Origin: JBFWWW01 sp050245975
GTDB taxonomy: Bacteria > Pseudomonadota > Alphaproteobacteria > Rhizobiales > Hyphomicrobiaceae
Reading direction: 5' to 3'
NCBI GenBank assembly: GCA_050245975.1
Contig: JBFWWW010000026.1
Span: 1 to 32,462 of the forward strand
DNA: 32,462 nt
The first letter of the stretch is position 1. Each line of letters starts with the position of its first letter. Positions 18,201 to 23,731 of the stretch are shown one piece after another. The notes below the pieces were generated by a model. It saw only the letters and a program-made list of their open reading frames with translations. It did no database searches and had not been told where the DNA came from. The position numbers and the translations under genes were made by a program.

Positions 18201-18414
18201 GCACGCCAGGGTCGGCAACCTGTACGTGAACCGCAACCAGATCGGCGCCGTCGTCGGCGTGCAGCCGTTCGGCGGCGAAGGGCTGTCGGGAACCGGGCCC
18301 AAGGCCGGCGGCCCCAACTATCTCGCCCGCTTCGCCACGGAGCGCGTGCGCGCCACCGACATCACCGCCACGGGCGGCAACGTGCAGCTGCTGGGGCTCG
18401 GCGAGGACGCCTGA
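15217..18414 (+). CDS. putA: Bifunctional proline dehydrogenase / L-glutamate gamma-semialdehyde dehydrogenase
   Basis: A 1065-residue enzyme that oxidises proline to glutamate, with substrate channelling between two active sites. The FAD-binding proline dehydrogenase barrel spans about residues 80-480 ('GYRFSYDMLGEGARTA', 'LSIKLSAIHPRFE', 'VRLVKGAYWDSEIKWAQE', 'FATHNAHTLAAAY'). The aldehyde dehydrogenase half follows ('ISPWNFPLAIFTGQIAAALA'), with Glu818 in 'FIAETGGMNAM' and catalytic Cys852 in 'DSAGQRCSAARV'. There is no N-terminal ribbon-helix-helix domain and the protein is shorter than E. coli PutA (1320 residues). It therefore belongs to the short type, which does not repress its own gene. 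The ATG at 15217 has GAGGCGGCGAGAG before it. No divergent Lrp-type putR is adjacent; panC is. Confidence 0.96.
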   Translation: MGNVSAAFHRDIAGAPGVPPRDEIAAYHLIDEMRLVGGLVERAVYTEDERRRIHDLAQRLVLAIRAKPHAEGGIDAFMHEYGLTTEEGIILMCLAESLLRIPDAGTADALIAEKIGSGQWARHLGASDSLFVNASTFGLMLTGRVVRLGEAKGPGAANILKRAVARSGEPVIRQALRQAMRILGDNFVLGRTIKEALARAAPLAARGYRFSYDMLGEGARTARDAEHYFDRYMDALEAIGRDAGAAPQATAEALTARPGLSIKLSAIHPRFEAAKTEQLARELTPRLVAVAAAARNLGLSVTVDAEEQDRLDTTLETFAAAYMNPRLDGWTGFGIAVQAYGRRAIPVLRWLRRLAQAGGRRIPVRLVKGAYWDSEIKWAQERGLDDYPVLTRKMHTDLSYLACMRFLLSDPVAFFPQFATHNAHTLAAAYVAGGAQAYEFQRLHGMGEALYGEVVGDERLGRACRIYAPVGGHEDLLAYLVRRLLENGANTSFVHRLGDAKAPVSDIIRDPVQAAEVEVTSGRQPARTVPKPAEIFGATRINSRGMALWEPAVREPLLDRIATELKTPFAAGPIVDGRAVTGGQTAELVLCPHDRRERIGTVRAASPEDVETAIARAGAAQHAWDRLGGPERATILERAANLYERDRDRLIAVMVREAGKTLDNALGDVREAVDFLRYYAGEARRLFTQPVSLRGPTGETDTIELRGRGAFACISPWNFPLAIFTGQIAAALAAGNTVLAKPAEQTPVTAFLAVQLLHEAGVPHGVLHLLPGRGDVGAALVRDRRVAGVAFTGSNETAWAIQKALADRRAAIVPFIAETGGMNAMIADSSALPEQVVRDAVRSAFDSAGQRCSAARVLFVQDDVAEPMIRMLVGAVEMLEVGDPLAYATDVGPVIDEDAQDGLDAHKLRMQREGKELIDLALPDACRAGTYVTPAVFEIPRLDVLTRETFGPILHVVRFAGGRLREVVEAINATGYGLTLGVHSRIGGVADFVAEHARVGNLYVNRNQIGAVVGVQPFGGEGLSGTGPKAGGPNYLARFATERVRATDITATGGNVQLLGLGEDA

Positions 18415-18494
18415 GCCCTGGCCGAGCCTTGGCTTAGCCTTGGCCTGAGCCCCGAGCCTGAACCTTGTCCTGAACCCTGGCCTGAACCTTGTCC
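18412..18494. repeat. 12-bp imperfect tandem repeat starting at the putA stop codon
   Basis: About seven units of the type TGAGCCTTGGCC / TGAACCTTGTCC (mostly 12 bp, some 11 or 13) run from the TGA stop of putA. The first unit contains that stop. The array fills over half of the 145-bp gap before the vWA gene. Confidence 0.8.
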
Positions 18495-18559
18495 GCGGAC
18501 GCGCGAACCGCCATTTTTGGGTTATAGGGTGCGGGGGCGCAACGAGGCGATGCACGGCG

Positions 18560-19315
18560 ATGGCCGACGACCCCAAGAACAAACCGAATGCGAAGGATGT
18601 CGCCGCGGCCGGCGCTGCCGGGTCCGTGGCCGCGCCCTCGTCCGACGGCGAGGTGGCGGCGTTCGTGGAACGCCTGCGCGCGCTGACGGCGACGGGCGGG
18701 CAGGCCGCGCGGGGCCGGCTGCTGTTCGCCATGGACGCCACCATGAGCCGGCAGCCGACCTGGGACATGGCGCTGAAGCTGCAGGCCGACATGTTCCGCG
18801 AGGTCAAGGACCTCGGCGGGCTGGCCGTGCAGCTCGTCTATTTCCGCGGCTTCGGCGAGTGCCGCGCCTCGCGCTGGGTGTCCGATCCGGAGGCGCTGGC
18901 GCGGCTGATGACGACGGTGACGTGCGCGGGCGGGCTGACGCAGATCGGCAAGGTGCTGGCGCACGCGCTGACGGAGGCGCGCCAGCGCAAGGTCAACGCG
19001 CTCGTCTATGTCGGCGACTGCATGGAGGAGGAGATCGACCTCCTGTGCGAGCGCGCGGGCGAGCTGGCGCTGCTGGGCGTGCCGGCGTTCCTGTTCCAGG
19101 AGGGACGCGACCGCACGGCCGAGCGCGCGTTCCGCGAGATCGCGCGGCTGACGCGCGGGGCGTGGTGCCGGTTCGATGCGGGCGCGGCGGCCCAGCTCAA
19201 GGACCTGCTGTCGGCGGTGGCGGTCTATGCGGCGGGCGGGCATGCCGCGCTCAAGGCGCTGAGCGACAGCCGGCGCGGGGCGGGCGCGCGCCGGCTCCTG
19301 ACGCAGATGAAGTGA
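18560..19315 (+). CDS. Cytoplasmic vWA-like domain protein paired with a membrane J-domain protein
   Basis: A 251-residue protein without signal peptide. An Ala/Ser-rich N-terminal tail (~residues 1-30) precedes a von Willebrand A-like domain. Strand 1 reads 'GRLLFAMDATMSRQPTWDMA', a MIDAS-like D-x-T-x-S rather than D-x-S-x-S. 'CAGGLTQIGKVLAHAL' carries the usual Gly-Gly-Thr region, and 'KVNALVYVGDCMEEEIDLLC' follows. The whole is one compact domain ending 'ARRLLTQMK'. I believe this protein type recurs next to J-domain genes in related bacteria (from memory, not checked). The J-domain gene starts 10 bp later, so the pair is almost certainly one operon. It may be a substrate- or chaperone-linked factor; function unknown. 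Confidence 0.82.
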   Translation: MADDPKNKPNAKDVAAAGAAGSVAAPSSDGEVAAFVERLRALTATGGQAARGRLLFAMDATMSRQPTWDMALKLQADMFREVKDLGGLAVQLVYFRGFGECRASRWVSDPEALARLMTTVTCAGGLTQIGKVLAHALTEARQRKVNALVYVGDCMEEEIDLLCERAGELALLGVPAFLFQEGRDRTAERAFREIARLTRGAWCRFDAGAAAQLKDLLSAVAVYAAGGHAALKALSDSRRGAGARRLLTQMK

Positions 19316-19325
19316 GCGGGCACCC

Positions 19326-20030
19326 ATGCAGTTTCTCATCCTCGGTCTCGTCGCGCTCGTGCTGTTCCTCGTCGCCGCGCACAGGTTCACGATGGCGAAC
19401 CCGGCCGTGCTGGCGCGCCAGCTGCGCGCGGGCGCCGGCGTCGTCGTCCTGGCAGGCGCCGGCGTGCTGCTGGTGCGGGGCATGGCGGGCGCGGCGATGT
19501 CGCTTGCCGCGCTGGGCGCGTGGCTGCTGTGGGGGCACGGCGGGCTGCCGTGGCCGGGGAGCGGCGGGGCCGGCGCTGCGGCGGACGGGCAGACCTCGCG
19601 CATCGTCACCGATCACTTCGAGGCCGTGCTCGACCACGACAGCGGCGACATCCGCGGGCGGGTGCGCAAGGGGTTCTTCAAGGGCCGCGCGCTCGAGACC
19701 CTGGCGCCGGTGGAGCTGGCGCATCTGTGGCAGGACTGCCGCTTCACCGATCCGCCGTCGGCGCAGGTGCTCGAAGCCTACCTCGACCGCGTGCACCCGA
19801 GCTGGCGCGAGGACATGGCGCGCGAGGAGGCGCAGGCCCCGCGCGGCAACGACGGGCGCATGACGCGGGAGGAGGCGGCCGAGATCCTCGGCGTGACGCC
19901 CGACGCCGGCGAGGAGGAGGTGCAGCGCGCGCATCGGGCGCTGATGCTGAAGCTGCACCCGGACCGTGGCGGCTCGACCTACCTGGCGGCCAAGATCAAC
20001 GAGGCCAAGGACGTGCTGCTGCGCCGCTGA
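19326..20030 (+). CDS. Membrane-anchored J-domain protein resembling Tim14/Pam18
   Basis: A 234-residue protein with an N-terminal transmembrane segment (residues 1-18) and a second hydrophobic region (about 36-75). A soluble middle follows ('RIVTDHFEAVLDHDSGDIRG'), then a short J-domain at the extreme C-terminus. The HPD motif is at residues 211-213 ('MLKLHPDRGGSTYLAAKINE'). J-domains stimulate Hsp70 ATPase activity. The order (membrane anchor first, J-domain last) and the wording 'EAAEILGVTP', 'HPDRGGSTYLAAKINEAKD' are strikingly like mitochondrial Tim14/Pam18 of the protein-import motor, whose ancestry is thought to be alphaproteobacterial. GAGCGGG precedes the ATG. It follows the vWA gene by 10 bp. 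Confidence 0.9.
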   Translation: MQFLILGLVALVLFLVAAHRFTMANPAVLARQLRAGAGVVVLAGAGVLLVRGMAGAAMSLAALGAWLLWGHGGLPWPGSGGAGAAADGQTSRIVTDHFEAVLDHDSGDIRGRVRKGFFKGRALETLAPVELAHLWQDCRFTDPPSAQVLEAYLDRVHPSWREDMAREEAQAPRGNDGRMTREEAAEILGVTPDAGEEEVQRAHRALMLKLHPDRGGSTYLAAKINEAKDVLLRR

Positions 20031-20085
20031 GCCGGGTTCCGCCGGCGGGATCGGCCTTACCTGAACCTTTCCGCCGCCGGCGACG

Positions 20086-20100
20086 TTAATGAGGCGTCAA
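20086..20100 (+). promoter_or_regulatory. Near-match to a CtrA box upstream of the PilZ gene
   Basis: TTAA (20086-20089), seven bases, TCAA (20097-20100): one mismatch from the TTAA-N7-TTAA site of the alphaproteobacterial cell-cycle regulator CtrA. It lies 96 bp before the PilZ start. One such match in a short region can arise by chance. Confidence 0.2.
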
Positions 20101-20195
20101 CCAGGTCGCTCAAATTGACTTGGCCGGCCTCTGGACATGGAGCCGGGCTTAACCATCTCGTCCCATAATCGAGCCTGTAAAGTTGGAGTCGTGTC

Positions 20196-20612
20196 GTGTC
20201 CGCGTTGCGTCAGAGCACAGTCGTCCCGTTCCAGAGCGCCGGCACCGGTGGCCAGAAGACGCCGGGCGACGCACGCATTGCGCCGCGCCGCCGCATCCTG
20301 AAGGCGGGCGTCGTCGCCTACAACGACCGCCATACGACGCTGGCCTGCATGGTGCGCGACATCTCGACGACGGGCGCCCGCATCCGCGTCGACGGCTCGG
20401 TGAGCGCGCCCGACACGTTCGAGCTGCTGATCGCGCTCGACGGCCTGGAGGCGAGCTGCGAGGTCGTCTGGCGCAACGGCAACGAGCTCGGCGCGCGCTT
20501 CCTCTCTGCGCCGCGCGTCGTGGCGCCCAAGCGCACGCAGGTCATCAACGCGCTGGCGCCCGCCAAGGCGCCGACCCTGCGCCGCCAGCCGCGTCCGGGC
20601 GAACCGGTCTGA
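20196..20612 (+). CDS. PilZ domain protein (cyclic di-GMP binding)
   Basis: A 138-residue single-domain protein. The two c-di-GMP motifs are visible: an Arg-rich segment 'APRRRILKAGVVAYN' (the RxxxR region, residues ~29-43) and 'CMVRDISTTGARIRV' (the D-x-S-x-x-G region). A beta-barrel pattern 'ASCEVVWRNGNELGARFL' follows. PilZ proteins couple c-di-GMP levels to motility, exopolysaccharide or envelope functions. The start is GTG at 20196, with GGAG at 20185-20188. A basic, Pro-rich tail of ~30 residues ends the protein. It is alone on its strand, between the J-domain gene and the convergent carboxypeptidase gene, so its target is not indicated. Confidence 0.9.
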   Translation: MSALRQSTVVPFQSAGTGGQKTPGDARIAPRRRILKAGVVAYNDRHTTLACMVRDISTTGARIRVDGSVSAPDTFELLIALDGLEASCEVVWRNGNELGARFLSAPRVVAPKRTQVINALAPAKAPTLRRQPRPGEPV

Positions 20613-20682
20613 TCTCTCACGTTTAGGGTTTCGCAAGCGTCGCGCGCGCGGCCGACGGGCGCGTGATCGCGTGCGCGTGCTG

Positions 20683-22284
20683 CTATTGGGCGCGGGCGAC
20701 GAAGCAGTCGATGCTGCGGTGGCGCAGCGCCAGGCAGGCGGCGGCCGCGGACGCGGCGTCGAAGCCGGCAAAGCGCGCGCGGTAGACCTGCCGGTCGCCC
20801 TGCTGGGCGGTGGGCGTCACCGGGCGGTGGCCGTTGAGCAGGCCGTCGGCGCGCTGCGCGACGGTGGCGAGATGGCGTTCGGCCTCCTCGACGCTGGCGA
20901 AGGCGCCGACCTGCAGCTCGTAGCCGTCGCTTGCGCTGTCGGGCCGGTAGGCGACGGGCGCGCGCGGGTCGGAGGCATAGGCGGCGGGGAACAGGGGCCG
21001 GCGCGCGGGCACCGGCTGCGGCGGCACGATGGGCGCCTCGCCGCGGGCAAGGCGCGCGGCCTGCTCGCCGAAGGTGGACGGCTCGGCGCCGAGAAGGCGG
21101 CCGATCGGGTCGGCGGCGGCGGACGCATAGGCGGGCGCGGGCGGCGGCTGCGGCGATGGCGGCGTGAAGGCGGCGGGCTGGATGGCGGACGGAGCGGGCT
21201 CGCGCCCGGGGCCGGGCGGCGGCTGCTGGGCGCCGGCACCCATCATCAGCGGGCGCACGCGGGCGATGCGGATCTGGGCCGCCTGCGGCGCGGGCGCGGC
21301 GGCGGCAACGGTGCGCTCGACCGGGGCGGGCTCCGCGACGGGCGCGGGACGGGGGGCCGGCACGGCCGCAACGGCGCGGCGCGCTGCGGCGCGCGGCACC
21401 GCAGCGCGGGCGACGAGGACCGGCTTGCGCGTCTTGTGCGTCGAGGCCTTGACGAGCGTCATGTTGATGAGCGTGCGCATCTCGACGTTCCGGGCGGCCG
21501 CACTCGTGCCGCCGAAGACGACGCCGACGAGATGCTTCTCGCCGCGATGCACGGAGACGACGACGTTGAAGCCCGAGGAGCGCGTGTAGCCGGTCTTGAT
21601 GCCGTCGGTGCCCTGGAAGGAGCCGAGCAGCGTGTTGTGGTTGCGGTAGGTCTTGCCGTCGTAGGTGAAGGACCGCGTCGAGAAGAGCGGGTAGTACTCG
21701 GGGAAGTCGTCCTGCAGCCTGAGCGCCAGCGTGAGCATGTCGCGCGCGGTGGTGACCTGCTCGGGGTCCGGCAGGCCGGAGGCGTTGTGGTAGACCGTGC
21801 TCTTCATGCCGAGCGCGCGCGCCTTGGCCGTCATCAGGCGGGCGAAGTTGGCTTCGGTGCCGCCGATGTGCTCGGCAAGCGCGACGGCGACGTCGTTGGC
21901 CGACTTGGTGACGATGGCCTTCATGGCGTCGAGCAGCGAGAGGCTGTCGCCGGCATCGAGGTCGAGATTGGAAGGCGCGGCGCCCGCGGCGTTGGCGGAT
22001 ACGCGGATGCGCGTCGCGGGCTTGAGCCGCCCGCTCTTCAGCTGCTCGAAGACGAGATAGAGCGTCATCATCTTCGTCAGCGAGGCGGGATGGCGCGGCG
22101 CGTCGGCCTGGCTCTGGTAGAGGACGTGGCCGGTGTTGGCGTCGAGCACCATGGCGGCATGGCGGTCGCCGGCATGGGCGGCCGATGCAACGCAGAGCGT
22201 CGCCAGCGCCAGGCACAGGCAGCCGAACGCCAGGGCGGGGCCCCGCAGCGCACATGAGCCGAAACTGTTACGCGAAGACCCCAT
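20683..22284 (-). CDS. D-alanyl-D-alanine carboxypeptidase (S11 family) with C-terminal SPOR domain
   Basis: A 533-residue secreted penicillin-binding protein that trims the terminal D-Ala of peptidoglycan stem peptides. A signal peptide ('ALAFGCLCLALATLCVASAAHAG') is at residues ~15-37. Active-site motifs are Ser68-x-x-Lys71 in 'PASLTKMM', Ser128-x-Asn in 'TKSANDVAV' and Lys230-Thr-Gly in 'GIKTGYTRSSG'. A long Ala/Pro-rich linker (~residues 285-440) leads to a SPOR domain ('YELQVGAFASVEEAERHLAT' to the end). SPOR domains bind peptidoglycan lacking stem peptides at division septa, so septal action is likely. The frame extends 71 codons upstream, but the ATG at 22284 best fits the signal peptide. 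Divergent from phasin (412 bp), convergent with PilZ. Confidence 0.93.
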   Translation of the reverse strand: MGSSRNSFGSCALRGPALAFGCLCLALATLCVASAAHAGDRHAAMVLDANTGHVLYQSQADAPRHPASLTKMMTLYLVFEQLKSGRLKPATRIRVSANAAGAAPSNLDLDAGDSLSLLDAMKAIVTKSANDVAVALAEHIGGTEANFARLMTAKARALGMKSTVYHNASGLPDPEQVTTARDMLTLALRLQDDFPEYYPLFSTRSFTYDGKTYRNHNTLLGSFQGTDGIKTGYTRSSGFNVVVSVHRGEKHLVGVVFGGTSAAARNVEMRTLINMTLVKASTHKTRKPVLVARAAVPRAAARRAVAAVPAPRPAPVAEPAPVERTVAAAAPAPQAAQIRIARVRPLMMGAGAQQPPPGPGREPAPSAIQPAAFTPPSPQPPPAPAYASAAADPIGRLLGAEPSTFGEQAARLARGEAPIVPPQPVPARRPLFPAAYASDPRAPVAYRPDSASDGYELQVGAFASVEEAERHLATVAQRADGLLNGHRPVTPTAQQGDRQVYRARFAGFDAASAAAACLALRHRSIDCFVARAQ

Positions 22285-22534
22285 TCCCCGCACATTGTCC
22301 CGTCTGCAGCCGGCCGGGTCACCTCGTCCCGCCATCCCTCGGCTGCCAAGCGTCAGACTGGCCGGCGGATGGGGCGCCAATGAGGCGTCCTCAGGGATCG
22401 CCTCTATCTGGCCCTTGATATGGCTCGAGATTCGACCCGGACTTTCCCGGCGGCCTCGTTTCTGTCGTCGCGCCTCCCGAAAGGTGCGGCCGGGCAACCC
22501 TAGCCGACCCGCCCTAGGGTCAGGTTAATGCGAC
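22285..22534. other. Gap upstream of the carboxypeptidase gene, before the phasin control region
   Basis: Part of the 412-bp divergent gap. Apart from a hairpin ACCCTAG (22497-22503) / CTAGGGT (22514-22520) with a 10-base loop, I see nothing definite. A minus-strand promoter for the carboxypeptidase gene must lie here but is not recognisable. Confidence 0.6.
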
Positions 22535-22547
22535 ATTGTGCGCTGCA
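22535..22547 (+). promoter_or_regulatory. Upstream copy of a 13-bp TGC-rich site at the phasin promoter
   Basis: ATTGTGCGCTGCA. It matches the second site (22566-22578) at 11 of 13 bases and lies exactly 31 bp upstream of it, three helical turns, so both face the same side of the DNA. It ends 9 bp before the -35 box. TGC-rich symmetric sites at phasin genes are typical binding sites of the PHB-responsive repressor PhaR. Confidence 0.55.
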
Positions 22548-22556
22548 ATATTTTTC

Positions 22557-22584
22557 TTGACCGCGATTGTGCAGTGCATATATC
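22557..22584 (+). promoter_or_regulatory. Sigma-70-type promoter of the phasin gene
   Basis: TTGACC (22557-22562), a 16-bp spacer and TATATC (22579-22584). The flanks are unusually AT-rich for this genome (TATTTTTC just upstream). Transcription would begin near 22591, leaving an untranslated leader of about 105 nt before the phasin ATG. The second 13-bp site fills most of the spacer. Confidence 0.65.
22566..22578 (+). promoter_or_regulatory. Spacer copy of the 13-bp TGC-rich site
   Basis: ATTGTGCAGTGCA, lying entirely between the -35 and -10 boxes, with an inner near-palindrome TGCA-G-TGCA. A protein bound here would block RNA polymerase. Together with the upstream copy it forms a classic repressor arrangement. 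Confidence 0.55.
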
Positions 22585-22696
22585 TGACTGTGTTGCGTTG
22601 AGCGCACCCGGGGCGGCCGGCATGGCCCGTGCTGCCCGCGACGAAGACCCAGACCCCAATTTCAGACCCCATACGACCCCAACAGGACGCACAGTC

Positions 22697-23026
22697 ATGA
22701 TCAAGAACTTTGAAGACATTCAGAAATTGAGCCAGACGAACCTCGACACCGCCATGAAGGTCTTCGGTGGCTGGAACAAGAACTGGCAGCAGATCGCCAG
22801 CGAGGTCTCCGATTACACGAAGCGGTCCTTCGAGGACGGCACGCAGACGCTCGAGAAGCTGATGTCGGCCAAGTCGATCGAGCAGGCCGTGGAAATCCAG
22901 ACCAGCTACGCCAAGCGCGCCTACGACGACTATATGCATCAGATGTCGAAGATCGGCGGCCTTTATGCCGAGATCGCCAAGGATGCCTACAAGCCGGTCG
23001 AGCGCGCGATGCAGAACGCGCGCTGA
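22697..23026 (+). CDS. Phasin family protein (PHB granule-associated)
   Basis: A 109-residue, mostly helical protein of the short alphaproteobacterial phasin family: 'NFEDIQKLSQTNLDTAMKVF', then 'WQQIASEVSDYTKRSFEDGT', then 'KSIEQAVEIQTSYAKRAYDD', ending 'AKDAYKPVERAMQNAR'. Phasins coat polyhydroxybutyrate granules and control their size and number. Codon use is less GC-extreme than its neighbours (many AAG, GAA, TTC), consistent with high expression. The ATG at 22697 follows AGGAC at 22684-22688; the frame runs further upstream but no phasin sequence lies there. It has its own promoter with two operator-like sites and its own strong terminator, so it is a single-gene unit. Confidence 0.93.
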   Translation: MIKNFEDIQKLSQTNLDTAMKVFGGWNKNWQQIASEVSDYTKRSFEDGTQTLEKLMSAKSIEQAVEIQTSYAKRAYDDYMHQMSKIGGLYAEIAKDAYKPVERAMQNAR

Positions 23027-23104
23027 AGGCCAACCCGCCTGTTGCGCAATCGACGGCCGGCAGGCCGCCGGTGCCGTCGGCAGGCCCCATCATGTCGCAT
23101 GCGG

Positions 23105-23134
23105 AAAGGCCCGGGCCGTGCGCCCGGGCCTTTT
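23105..23134 (+). terminator. Rho-independent terminator after phasin
   Basis: A perfect 12-bp stem, AAAGGCCCGGGC (23105-23116) with its complement at 23122-23133, a 5-base loop, and a TTTT run overlapping its end. It lies 78 bp after the phasin stop. Confidence 0.85.
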
Positions 23135-23158
23135 GCATTCAGGCCGCGCGGCGAGGGC

Positions 23159-23186
23159 GGGAGTGGCCGGGAGTGGCCGGGAGTGG
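23159..23186. repeat. 10-bp tandem repeat, almost three copies
   Basis: GGGAGTGGCC is repeated perfectly, the third copy ending after 8 bases, 25 bp after the phasin terminator. Confidence 0.8.
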
Positions 23187-23259
23187 TATGCGCGCCACGC
23201 GATACCTATATAGCGCCCGTATCCGGCAGATCGCACGTATGCAATGCCGCCGCGCGGGT

Positions 23260-23289
23260 TTGCCGTCGCCGCGCCGGTGCCGTTAGTAT
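23260..23289 (+). promoter_or_regulatory. Possible clpS-clpA promoter
   Basis: TTGCCG (23260-23265), an 18-bp spacer and TAGTAT (23284-23289), about 80 bp before the clpS start. Both boxes are moderate matches to a sigma-70 promoter; another -10-like box, TATATA, lies at 23207-23212. Confidence 0.3.
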
Positions 23290-23367
23290 GTGGGCAACAG
23301 GAATCGCCGTGGCGGCCGGAACAGGCGCCGCCTGAGGGACGCCTCCGGCAGAGGCGCATGGACGAGA

Positions 23368-23724
23368 ATGAGACAAGTCAAACCGCCGGTGCTCGCCGGC
23401 AAGAACAACGGGCCCCGCGGGGACGAGGAAGGCAAGACCGGTCTCGTCACCAAGACGCGCCCGAAGACCAAGAAGCCAAGTCTCTACAAAGTCGTATTGT
23501 TGAATGACGATTACACGCCGATGGAGTTCGTCGTCGTCGTGCTCGAGCGCTTCTTCAACAAGGGACGGGAAGAGGCGACGCGCATCATGCTGCACGTGCA
23601 CCACAAGGGCCGGGGAATCTGCGGCGTCTACACATACGAGGTCGCCGAGACGAAAGTTGCGCAGGTGATGGATTTTTCGCGCCAGCACCAGCATCCTCTG
23701 CAGTGCACGATGGAAAAGGAGTAG
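23368..23724 (+). CDS. clpS: ATP-dependent Clp protease adaptor ClpS
   Basis: A 118-residue adaptor that binds proteins with bulky hydrophobic N-terminal residues and hands them to ClpAP. A flexible, basic N-terminal tail (residues 1-35, 'GKTGLVTKTRPKTKKPS') leads to the core 'YKVVLLNDDYTPMEFVVVVL', whose 'NDDYTPMEFV' forms the N-degron pocket. 'ATRIMLHVHHKGRGICGVYT' holds the conserved His residues, and 'YEVAETKVAQVMDFSRQHQHPLQC' the final helix and strand. The ATG at 23368 is chosen because the family's tail starts there; an ATG at 23358 is in another frame. clpA begins 7 bp after its stop. Confidence 0.95.
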   Translation: MRQVKPPVLAGKNNGPRGDEEGKTGLVTKTRPKTKKPSLYKVVLLNDDYTPMEFVVVVLERFFNKGREEATRIMLHVHHKGRGICGVYTYEVAETKVAQVMDFSRQHQHPLQCTMEKE

Positions 23725-23731
23725 GCCACAC

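Larger units (their letters stand above)
23027..23367. other. 341-bp gap between phasin and clpS
   Basis: Besides the phasin terminator, the gap holds a 10-bp tandem repeat (GAGTGGCCGG type, 23159-23186), a TATATA box at 23207-23212 without a clear -35 partner, and a possible clpS promoter at 23260-23289. No reading frame here looks real. Confidence 0.7.

Noticed and set aside
22520..22939. Minus-strand frame across the phasin promoter and gene
   Set aside because: Antisense to the well-supported phasin gene and its promoter; no protein-like domain.
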